DNA of 64,000 bases, taken from assembly GCA_013339895.1 (NCBI GenBank), contig JABACO010000001.1, positions 5,792,218-5,856,217 of the forward strand, given 5' to 3'. The notes under the pieces are model-generated. The model ran no database searches. It saw only the letters and a program-made list of their open reading frames with translations, and had not been told where the DNA came from. The stretch comes from Ephydatia muelleri (lineage: Eukaryota; Porifera; Demospongiae; Spongillida; Spongillidae). Made by a program: the position numbers and the translations under genes. Shown piece by piece: positions 10,801 through 23,300 of this stretch (the first letter of the stretch is position 1; each line of letters begins with the position of its first letter).

Positions 10801-13260
10801 AGAATAAACACATTAGTAAAGAGCACAAACTTGTACTGGTGCATGATCTGAAGATCTGCACGAGCAACGGTAATGACCATACCATTTAGTAGCTGTACAT
10901 CAGCCTGCACTATCAGATACATAAGTCCATTGATGTCAACTATGTCAGAGCAAATTCAACCTCAATCTAAGGGCAGTTTTACACATTAAAGGTAGGTGGG
11001 GAGGGAAAACAATCGCCCAGCAATTGGAAAGCTGTGCATGCGTTAAGCTATTAACAAGAAACTTGGTGATCTAATACTGTAGTGATTTTGTTTGTAAACC
11101 TTTCCATTTACTAGTCTGATTAAGTGATGGCATTTTCTGTTGAGTTCTGAGTAGTGGTGACATATTCTCTCTTACGTTTCTTCCAAAAAAACCTTACACT
11201 CAAGGCCAAGCAGGGGGAAGCACGTTTCCATCAGTAAAATGGTCTGTATTTGCTTGGTTCAGACTGTGTATTGAAAGACAACTCCAAAGGTTCATGTTTG
11301 ACTTCATACTGAAATGAACCACTGCTCCACTAGCTGAATGACGTGGACCTAAAAAAAGAGAGGTGTACCTGCTTCAACAAGTTTACATGTGTAATATCTT
11401 GAGTGATCCTAGCTACATAGATGTAAATGTTTTGTTGTGGTGTAGTTTGTTATGATTCGTGCAGATGTGGACAAAGAACTGATTGCCATCTAAGAGAAAT
11501 TTCTCTAGGTCTCTTTTGGCTTCTGTATAATGCTCCAAGGCCAATTTCAATACAGACTCTGAAGACAATTCTATGTCAGCCCTCCTCTGCTAGTGGCAGT
11601 TGCCGTTGTCAGTGTTCAAGTGGTAAGTGGTTTGGCGTATATACAAATAATTTCAGCTATGTACTTAATATTCAGTATTGAGAATAGGCTAGCATTACAA
11701 TGTTCACAATACACAGGAGTAAAGACGTTAACCCCTCATCTGGTGCACTTAGAGAACTAAGGGCTATTGTGCTGTTTTATGCCCTTGATGCTAGCCAGTA
11801 TGGCTAGGATGAGGGATTACATCATTGACAAGCTAGACATGGCAGTTGTTTGCGTAGTGTCTGAGTCTTCTAACAAGCCAATCATTTGCTGTGAGGTGGT
11901 TAGAAAGTAGACCATTGAGGATGTCCATGAATTTGTGGTCAGCTGAAAATAGCTTCAAAGCTCAAAAGGTTGTGGTGTACTTCCAATTTCTGGATATATG
12001 TGCATTTCTGTAAGCTCACCTTCTCTATGCACAACATTATAGCTACTACCCACCAGTTGCAGAACAGATTAGCACTAACCAGCTATTTGGCATGTCCCAT
12101 AACTATACCGATGATGAGCAAATCAGAGGGTTGTATTGACAAGTCATAGTCAGACTGATTGTATCTTAAGAGTGGTGTCTGCGACAATGGCTCTTGATTT
12201 GTGGGTAGACTTCAAGAGTTGGACTACAACATCCATCATGGTGCATCTCATTCTCTCAATGACTACATCCAGGAGCTGGCAGTGATCACCAACAACTCTG
12301 TGTCAATTATTAACTGGAAACAGAGTGTCCAACATAACACCTACACTCTGACATATCCTTCTTACACATTGCATCTGCAACTCCTCTCTTGCACTGTACC
12401 TCTTACACTGCATACCATACATACACACCCTCATACACCTGCACACATACAGTTTCCTTACTTCATCTAATACACCTGCACACCCACACACCAATTCTTA
12501 CATCTGCTGTTATTCTACATCAGCTCACGATTTGAAAGGAGTGCATGTGTATTGTACACCTTGGAAAGTATGCATGAGGCCATCACTAGTCCGCCTCATC
12601 CACTAAGTTAATGTACATCATACATACGTAATTAAAGTTGTTGTAATCCATACCTTCAGCAGGATTCTGTTAAAGGTTGCGACGCCATGCGAGTCACATC
12701 AATTTTTCATAACAAGTATCCTTGGCTGCTGTTCTGAAAGACTCAGCTGACAACATTTTCTTTTTGCAAGTCCTGCGGGTGAACTTGGGACAAACTATGC
12801 ATAATCTGGAGCCATTGGGACCTCAGCAACTTGCTGAGCCTATCTGCAAAAATCTGATTCCCATGAAAAGAGTGCAATACATAGTGTGTAGGAGACACAA
12901 CACTGCCGCAAATCCTCCCCTGTGGAAACCATGCTTCACCACAAGCTTAACCATACACGTATGTATCAACCACAACACGTACCTGCGGCGGCGTATTCAA
13001 AGGTAGCGACAGCATGACAGCGATTCCGATGGATGTCACCAAGATCTCTATCCACCGACTCTTTGACGGCGCATTTACTTCGATGGTCAACTGATCTGCA
13101 CCTGTGTACTACGGTAAAATTTTGACAATTCAGACTGATTGGAATTTAGTCACAAAACGTCACAGGAAACGCACTGTCACGCCTCTCCGTTATGTGATTG
13201 GTTTTTATCAATGTGAAGGATCTTAGAATGCCAAGAGTTGCCTATGAAACTCAGCTTTCA
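7869..13260. other. Long stretch without recognisable genes
   Basis: ORFs are short and scattered on both strands. A 255-base open frame at 11427-11681 ends beside a GTAAGT-like site after TTCAAGTG and could be an exon, but it has no recognisable domain. The open frame at 10565-10807 is very hydrophilic and equally anonymous. Otherwise the sequence is A/T-rich, intron- or intergenic-like. Confidence 0.4.
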
Positions 13261-13378
13261 GTGGGGGGAAGAGGGATGGAACAAAGGATGGAGGAAGGGA
13301 AGGAGGGGGGAGCGGAATTAGGGTGGGGGAATGGGGAAGGTGGAGGGAGGGGGAGTTTGAGCGAGAGAGGGTGGGGGA
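13261..13378 (+). repeat. Polypurine (G/A) tract
   Basis: About 118 bases are nearly free of pyrimidines on the plus strand, with several runs of four or more G. Such tracts can form triplex or G-quadruplex structures; that is family knowledge, not shown here. It lies about 850 bases upstream of the first exon of the ankyrin-kinase gene. Confidence 0.7.
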
Positions 13379-14231
13379 CTAACTGACCTCACACTGATAT
13401 ACTTAGGCAATTACTTATGAATTATTATTGTGAATATGTAGTTACTACACAAATGGCAACATTGAGGAAGCAAGATTGGCTATGTACCCATTTTCCATTT
13501 GCCTGTTCTGCGGTCGCGAGTGTCAGACTGACACTGACTAATTGACACTACACATGCAATACGCTTGTCTGTAGGCAAAATGAGGAGCTGTTGCACAGAA
13601 GAAACGCCTATTCGTGTCAGTATCACAGTATCTAAGTAGCTTTTTCAATCTGTACTTGCATTCATAGGCACATGGATTTTTCTGCGTATATAAAATACTA
13701 TACATCGCCACAGTGTTGCTCGCTGAAGAATGGAATGTATGAAAATTTTCTTTCACTGATCACATAGCCAACAGTAATAGAAATAGTTTTGGTATTAATT
13801 TGCAGACACATTAATATAAATAAATCCGTCGTAAGACATGCAGTTGGAATGGCAACATACCATGAAGAAAAATGTCGGTAATGAGCCTAACTACCATCAT
13901 TTGAAAATTAATACCGTAACTGTCTAATTATGCAATCTACCACAAGCCAGGAACAATCCGTGGTACGCGACAGGCTTCTATTCGGCTTTGTCCAGACGTA
14001 CGTATGTGATAACGTATTGTTGCATGCTAACATGTATGTTTCTAGATTTGTCCCGTTCATCACTGCCCAGCACGACGTCTGAGTAAGATTTGCTGTTCGA
14101 GTGACAACCGTCTATAGCTGATTATCACGGTTGTTAAGTTCAACTAGAAGAATAAAAGTATCTTAATTTCATTTGTACTACAATGGGGCAAGTAAGCAAT
14201 GTACGGTCCGTACCACAGTTTGACCAATATC

Positions 14232-14354
14232 ATGGCACCGTTAATGATTGCACAGGCCGCTACACAACTGTTTTCGGCTGTACGTGATGGAGACATAGCA
14301 ACCGTGAAGAAATTGCTGATAGAGAAACATTTGGACGTGAATGTAACGGACAAG
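14232..14354 (+). CDS. Ankyrin-kinase exon 1
   Basis: 41 codons from ATG 14232 to donor AAG|GTTCGT. The peptide AVRDGDIATVKKLLIEKHLD forms the first ankyrin repeat. In-frame ATG 14199 lies upstream without an intervening stop. Confidence 0.75.
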
Positions 14355-17300
14355 GTTCGTACACCTTGTTTTTTTATTCAATATTTTCTATGGTCATGTT
14401 TGTTTGGAACCGTTATTTAGAAATGAGTTATTCAGATAAATAGTGACTAAAAAACACATGTGCACGTTTTCACATCATAGTCCAATGCAACTCTTAATAA
14501 ATAGGTTCAGGATTGAAATTTTCATGAATGTGTATGTCTTTGCCATGCAATAATCGGGAGGTAGGTTGAGAGTTACAATGGTGGAACGCTCTTAAATAAG
14601 CACTTACGGAATTTTCCTGAATGGAAGAATTGCACTAGTGAAGACTTCATGAAGTGGGGATATGCATAATTATCTTCATTACTCAACGCCCATGCTTCCA
14701 TTACTTACATGTACACACACGGTGTTACCCCATAGGTAAGCTCCCCCTTATGACAGATCGATTGCCTATGGCAGGGAATACCCCATGTGACCAAGGGAAG
14801 TTGTAGTTGAGCATAGCCTGACTTCGCATTTTGGCGGAAGGTCAAGTGAAGCCTATACCTGGATTTGCACCTATCTGGCGAGTGTGGGCTATTACATAAA
14901 ATCCAGGTATAGTCTTGATACCCAACCTTCCACCAAAATGCGAAGGTCGGGTTATGTCCACAACTAGGGAAGTGGTGGCTTCCAGACCCATGGGACCGTG
15001 AGAGCCTCAGTGGCTGCAGCTGATGCTCTGTATGCCAAGCCCAGGCGCTGGTCTAGCCTTGGCTGGCCCAGCATAGGGTTAAACCCTACAACAGAGATCC
15101 TTCCAACCTTGAGCAAAATAAATGACATAATGTACGTCTACATATAAACTGGGTGTGGGAAATGGGAAGAAAGGATGGTGCTCCCACTGCTAAAATCCAT
15201 GCAGATTGCAGAGATATATTAATACCCAGAAACAACCAATAGCAGAGACTTAAAGATGTGATTTCATTGGTGCCCATTATGTCGCAATGCAATCATAGCT
15301 ATTAGTACATTGTAGATGATTGGCACACTGGCCAGTGCTATATTTATTAAGGCAATCTGTTTAAAATCGCAACATTACCAAGGGACTGGAGTTTGTGAGC
15401 TCTCATTTTATACGCTACATTGCACACTACAGGCCTTTGGTGCAGCCAATTTGATAGAACATTTATCACACTGAAAACTCTGAGTATTGTCAGATGTGCT
15501 AGGGGGAAAAAAGAACCTAAAATGATGGCTTTTTGTGAATTAGACCGTAACAGGAAACAATTATGACCAACTGCACATAATACTGCATGTAATTGTTTAT
15601 AGGTGGTACCACATGACCATAATGATGTCATTTTGAAGTAAGAGATGAGAGCAGTAGATCGGTAAAATTGCATTGTGTATTAGGGCACTGGACTGGTGTG
15701 TGAAGGTCACTAACCCCAGACCACACCCCTTTGCTCACCCTATTATTGAAATGATGCTCTGTTAGTGTACTGACCCGTAATGGCGGAGGTGGGTTGGGAG
15801 TTATATTAGCGTAACGCTCTAAGATATGCACTTATCTTTCCAGGATGGAGGAACTGCACTGGTGTGGGCTTCAAGGTATGGGTTCATGGAGTGTGTGAAG
15901 GTACTCTTGGACAGAGGTGCAGATGTCAATATGCAGGACAACGTGAGTGCAATTGTAGATCAGTTAAATACCTGTGGGTAACATGCTTACTACAACTATG
16001 AAGTGGGTGCAGTGGGAGTACGTTTGGTGTATAGGACTTCATTGGTGTTGTGTAGTCTCAATGTGAATTACTATGGCTTCAGAGATGGTGCTGGTTGAGG
16101 TGCCTCACATGGGAATCATTCAGAGGTCCTTCGTTGCCATTAGTTACAGGGAAACAATGATTAGGTCTCTTACAGGTGCCGGTGATATATGCCTAGACTG
16201 AATCAATGATGCCATTCCTTATTTAGTACAGTAATGAATTCAATGCAATACACTCACACAGCTGCTGCAGTCATTCTGCTGTTCATGTGCTCTCTACTGC
16301 TTATCTAAGAAGCAAGTTTCCTTTCTTATCCATCTGCATGCTTGCTCACAATACATGACACGAATATGAATTTACAGAATACCATATACATGTATCTACC
16401 ATGCAGACTGCATCTATACTCCACTGTTAGCAGTGCTGTTCCTCAAATGATGGATGTTGCCCTAATAGACCTTCACACACTTCCCCAAGGAAAAAACCTA
16501 AGTGTAGGGATAGGTTTCATGGAAGGAAAAAATTCATACAAATGGGGACAATGGAGTGTGTTACATGAACTTGCCGCAGCTTCATGTCTGAGCTGTACAC
16601 TGTCATTGATTCAGCCTGGCATAAGATTAAGCCGCAGCGATGCAATGCATGATTATAACATCATCCCAACTTTCATCAAACGTCCTGCACGTGCACCTGA
16701 CACCAGTGTTCACACATGCACCTGACACCAGTGTCCACACGTGCACATGACATCTGTGTCCACACGTGCACCTGACATCTGTGTCCATACGTGCACCTGA
16801 CACCAGTGTCCACACGTGCACCTGACACCAGTGTCCACATGTGCACCTGACACCAGTGTCCACATGTGCACCTGACACCAGTGTTCACACGTGCACCTGA
16901 CACCAGTGTCCACATGTGCACGTGACACCAGTGTTCACACGTGCACGTGACACCAGCATCCACATGTGCACCTGACACCAGTGTCCACATGTGCACCTGA
17001 CACCAGTGTCCACACTTGCAACTGACACCAGTGTCCACACGTGCACCTGACACCAGTCATTTGGCTGAACACACAAGTAAGCTGACACCAGTCCCTGGCT
17101 GAACGCCATCTCACAGGTATAGTTTTCCAGACAACACATGCACTGGCAATGTAGATTCTCACTCATGTATCCTAATATACCCCCAACACCGTGGCCACGT
17201 GGTCACACCGCATGCTGTACAAGCAATCACATACGGAGAGAGCATAATTCACCATGTTCAACCGCCATAAAATATACGAGTAATTCCTCCCAACTGACCC

Positions 17301-20300
17301 AGACCTTCAGGGAACTCATTCAGCAGAGGCATGGCAGTCAAACATATTGCCTAGAGTCAACAAGGGACTTCCATCCCCGCCAGAAGCCTGAGATATGCAG
17401 TGTTGTCTCCTATACGAAGATGTCTCCACCTCGCTAAAGCCAACACCAGACACAGGCTGGGAGAGCATCCCACTTATAATGCATGATCTCATTCATTCTA
17501 GCTGGTATTCATTTAGGCATCGTTGAGTTGACCGGTTCGTGACCATCAGCAATTATGCCTTTTGGGTATTAAAGCATGGGTGTATTAAATTATTGAAGTG
17601 TATTTGTCGATTGTGCGTAGCGGAGTGCTGCCAGGAGGCAGAGAGAATTGATGGCAATAATTGCATACGAGGAGAACCGCCTGGAACAGGCAGACTGGAT
17701 CGATTAAGATCTTCTTGATCTAGAAGGAGTTTACCCCCTGAAATAAGGACTGAAACGGCTATGCATGTCTATTTGCTGGAGGAGCACCTTCAGTGTCCGT
17801 GGGTAGAAGATGCTGGCGAAGATGCATGACCCGCATGCGATAACTGTTTCATTTAAGTTTGGTTGAGCATTAACGGCACGAATCTTCTAATATTAATATG
17901 CAAGCTTAAAGCTTATTCGTAGGTGGGGTTGGGTGGGTGGGGGGGGGGGGGGGGGGCAATGTGACGTAATTGAGAGGGGGGGGAGGGAGGATTTATTGTG
18001 ACGGTCTGTGATGGAGGGGGGGAGGGGGTCCAAAACAGTCTAATTTATGAACGGCCCCTTACCCATAATTGTTCCCCAGTTCTTCCAATTTGGAATTGTC
18101 AGTATTCGTACGGGCTTCCTTTGCAAAAGTATTTGGCACTAAGCATTTAGAAAATGAAAATCATTTGTGGTCAGTTAATAAAGTATTAAGTGAATCCTCT
18201 ACAAATGAACTTGTTCGTTTCATTTCTGCTAGTACACAACTAGTACATTTAAAATTGTAACTGTTCTGAATGTTATGCATACACCTGTTTCTGTCTTACA
18301 TGTATTCACAAAAAGCCGCCATTTTAGGCCTTTTTTGTTAGGGATGGTTATTCCTCCAGCACATTTGAACTGCATGTGATGCAGTGAGTATGGGTAGCGA
18401 TAAATACTTTATGGCCCACATCAATTCTTATCCATAGACCTCTGAATGATTCAAATATGAGGTAGTTCAACCAACACCATCTCTGAACCAATAAGGATTC
18501 ACACACCAACCATTCTGCACACACATCCCCGAGATGAACATGTCTCCAACATACTTCCCAAATCATATTGGTTATTCAGTGCAAATTGCAAATTTAGGCT
18601 ACCAACTGTTTTGCAGGATTTAGCATTCCTGGACAGTGAGGCATTTTCAATATACAGATTACCACATGTGTGCATGGTGTCCGATCTTAACGACTAAAAA
18701 GACGAGCTGTTCTCCTTGCATGTTTATTGCCTGCATGAAGGCAGATTCATTATAGTTGTATGTTTCACTAAATCATGTCAACACTGTATTCAAATGTTGG
18801 GATTAGAGAAATGAATAATTCCAGATCTGATGTATGTGGCATATTAATGTGCACTCAAAATTATGAAAATCCACAATAATTTATTTTTACTTGCACAAAT
18901 GGTATAGAATAATTCCTGGTTCCACAAAATTCGAATTATATTTGGTAGAGAGAAATGAACCGTCGAATGTCCCCACTTACAGTAGAGCAATAAAATAGAT
19001 TAGTGGTCGTTATGTCAAATATACAGTCACAGCTACTGTAGCTGCCAAGTATGATCATGTTGCATCTTATATAGTGCTGTGTATAGTATATCTATTTATT
19101 ACCCACACTGGGGCCATCTTCAATTGCAAGCTGTATTGGCATAAGATAAAGTGCTATGTTATTTTTAATGTTTTAACATTTTAGGTAGTAATCTGTATAT
19201 TGAAAATGCCTCACTGTCCAGGAATGCTAAATCCTGCAAGACAGTTGGTAGCCTAAATTTGCACTTTGCACTGAATAACCCCCCCCCCCCCCCCACCCCC
19301 TTCCTTATTTTTCACTCTCAGATGTACTTAAGGAACCTTTCAATTTTAACTTACTTTCTTTCCATGAATAATTAATTAATACTTTCTGTTTCTCTAAACA
19401 TACTGTACCGACTCTTCTGCCAGCCTTCTAATTATGATGACATTTGTACGTGTACCATAGAATGGTTGGAGTCCATTGATGGTTGCATGTAAACAAGGAC
19501 ATCTCGGCATAGTGAAGACACTCATTGAAACAGAAGCTAATGTCAATCAGGCTAACAAGGTATTGTTATTCCACTCTGTTGATGTATCCTTACAGTACTT
19601 GTGTAGTGATCGTACATTATGCATTATGTTATATAGTGTACTTGGAAAATTTAATGCTACTTAGCGCTATCCCATTTTGCAATTATCCAGACATGTACTT
19701 ATTGCATTAATAACATCAATTGTTGGGATGTATGTGTGCTATGTGTGTGTATATCTACATGTGTGCAGGTGTGTCTATATACATGCATGTACATGTACAT
19801 TGAATGTCAAGCAATAGCATTGTTCATTGCAGGATGGATTCAGTCCGTTGATGCTAGCATGTTACCGTGGACATCTTGATGTATTGAAGACACTCATTCA
19901 AGCAGGAGCCAATGTCAGTCAGGCGAATAAAGTTAGTACTTGTGCTACATGTACACAAGTTGCGCACACCATTCTGTTATTTGAGCAGATATCCCAGTTG
20001 CAGAAACATTGTATTGATCACATCTCAAGGACAATAATGCGAGTACAGTTGATGAAGCTTGCTTCATGCTGTACACAGTAGCATTTCTAAACATACATGT
20101 ATGAACTGTCTGTGCAAGTTTACATGACAATTCTTTATGGCAAAATTTGTTGATTAACTATTTTAAGTTACAGACCTACAACATGTACATGTATGTATTG
20201 TAAACGTATCACTTCCAATTACATTGCCTGTTCATTGTGCTTATGACAAAAGTTTTATCTATGCTGGTGTACACACCTCATTGGTTTTTCACATGCAAGA

Positions 20301-23300
20301 GGTAACCCAGTTGCCGTACAATTTAGTAATCGACTCTGTTTTGTATGCATGTATTTGTACATGGTGGAAGTACAAAAGCACAAAATGTCTCCAGTTTTGT
20401 ATAAGAATTGTATGAAATGTGTATATATGTCACATCTTTGTTTCTGCACACCTTACCAGAATGAAGTTACTGGATTGTTTATGGCGAGTCAGGAAGGTCA
20501 CCTTGTAGTGGTACAGACCTTATTGGAAGCAGGAGCTGGCAAAGCAGTGAACATAGCTCGATCCACTGTAAGTGGTGTAGCATATTTGTTTGGTAAAATG
20601 TGAACTTCTCACTGAACGTGCACTCACTGAAAGCTAACATAATTGGTCGTTTTGAATTGCCAATTACTGATGCATGTCACTTTACATATTTTGGTGCATT
20701 TGTAAGCCAAATACCATGCATGTACATGTATAACACACTATTAACCTCTGACACAAATAGTCATGGGATGTTTCATCAGTAGCACATTAGGCATCAGTTA
20801 CACTCTGCTAGCAATTTGACGAAGGGGGTGCTGATTGTACAACTTTTGAGGTGAAGCAGTTAAAAGGCATCACATCCGTTGAATGCTACAGGAAATGTCT
20901 AATAAACATTTACTAACTGTGTTTGTTATTCTGATGATAAATATGTATATGAACATTCTCTCAGAGAAACTGGAGATTTGAAAATACATGTATGTATTAA
21001 AACTGTGTACGCGTTTTTCTTTGGGTATGATAAAAAGCTACTCTCATACATGTATACATGTATGTGCATGTAGTTGAATGATGGCTTACATACACATGTA
21101 TCTTGGGCACCCCACAGCCACAGCTAGGGCTTCATGCATGTATTTGACTACGTAAACCAAACACTTCATCAAGATATAATGCATCGCTATGTGTGTTATT
21201 CAATCACTAATCTCCTGATGTCCAGGGTTTGGATAATATGAAAGTTGAAAGTCTGGAACATGGAATAGTGGCCACGGTTTTGACAATCAATTTATCCATA
21301 GTATTGACCATCAATTTATCCAGTTCAATTATTATAAACTAGACCGTTACCTCCCAGCCCCACCTCTCCAGCCACTACAGTAGGCCTACATCACAATAAT
21401 GTTTTTAGTGGTGCTTGAGTCATGACAATGCGCAAGTTATGTATGAATGCTCAAATGGATGCTGAACAACAACGCTCAAATACTCATTGAGCTGTTTCCT
21501 ATCATTCAATTCAAGCTGCTTGTGTGGAGAAGACAGCAGCTATTAATTAATGAATTAGCAATAGAAGTGGCGCAAAACAGAAATGTTTTGTTTGTTTTAT
21601 TAAATTGTTAATTACAGTATGTTGACAGCCAGTTAGTGTAGTGACTTTATTCAATTAATTTTTGTTTATTTATTTTCTTTGTTCTTTTTCTTTTGATTTG
21701 ATATAAATATTGGTAGTTATTATATACTTTGTTATATAAAATTATTATTATATGTTAGTGTAGTGCACTGATATATAATTTGTGGCACACTGCTTTTGAT
21801 TGCTGTATTCTGTACATTGAAATCAATTATTGTATACAAGTACTTACTAATTGTTACCATGTAATTTTAATTATGCATAATAAACCTCAAAAAATTATAG
21901 CTGTCTACTGAGCCAGGTAACTTACAATCAATGTGTTTTTTCTGAACAAAATATACTAATGAAACATATTGATCGATTCAATCTGTAAGTCATTACATTA
22001 ATTTGCGATGATTACAGAGTAGCTTTGATACATTTGACTCTAGATAGAAACTTAGTTCTATACACCTGCAAACTCATGAATGTGCATCTTCATGTGCTCT
22101 GCGAGCATTATTATAAAGGTTAAGGATGGCGTATGTGTAGAAGGTGATGTACATGTACATGTACATGACTCACCCTATTGCTTTTTGCATTTATATTTAC
22201 AAATAACTACGTTTTGTCACCTGACAAGGGGGAATGAGAGGGTCCTTTTTGGTTTGTATGCTTGTGTTACATTAGCCTTTTGGTCCCAGTTTCTAATAGA
22301 CCTGTGGCTTGATGGCAAATTTTAGTGGCTCACTTGCAGCTTCACACTCTCTGCTGACTTGTCCATAACATGCTCGGGGGTCCAGAAATACATGTATTCA
22401 ACTTTGGCACGGTTACTGCGAAAGACAGCTAGTTCATGTTAAACACTGCTAAGAATATAACATTGATCAATTGCGTTGGGATGAGGAGGCATCTATCATG
22501 GTATGATTGGTGTGAAGTAATTTTAAACAGGTAATTGCTGATAACATCACGTTGTGCCAAGAGGACCCTCTTGGATGTATGAGGCATATGCCTTACATGT
22601 ACATGTATGTGTGCCAGATTGGGTAGAGGGTGGGTGTATGGAGAGGAGCGGAGGGAATGGAGGTGTTATTTGTTTTACAACTTGACTCTCCACTCCCTCT
22701 ATTACAATGAAAATGTGTTTCTGGGAATTCTATCTGCATTAAAATACCTACCAAATCCTTTGCCCATTGCCATATTACTGGATATCCAAACATTAGCTGA
22801 CTGCTTGTAATTCATTTGGTTTTTGCATATACATGTACGTGGTTACTGCATATGTGCATTATTTGTTTTAAAGATGACATTGCACATTAGGGTATCGTGC
22901 AGTACCAGGGCAGCAAACAGTCCCTGTTTGTTCTCACCATACAGAAGCTTGCATTTCTGGTGTGATTGATATCCTGCTGGTCTGTGTGTGTGTATGTGTG
23001 TGCGTGAGTACTTGCTTGCGTGTGTTTGTAAATGTGCATGCAGTGAATGTGTGTGGAGGATATATATGATCGAGAATGTTTATTCAATTATGCTTGTTTA
23101 CCCATACATGCATAACGTTCATCTGGACATGAACTCTCTTCAACCTCCTCCGCTCCTCCTCACCTCTGCTCCTCTCATCCTTCTCTGCTCTCCTTTCCTC
23201 CCTCCTTTATCTCTCCTTCCTCTCTTCCTCTCCTCCCTCCCCTCCCGTCGCTCACCTGTTCCTACATGTGTGTTGATGGACGATACATGTACAGTACATG

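Noticed and set aside
16627-17166. Several long minus-strand frames with a 25-residue repeat (VDTGVRCTCGHW type)
   Set aside because: They come from the 25-bp minisatellite, whose period keeps all frames open; no start context, splice or domain support.
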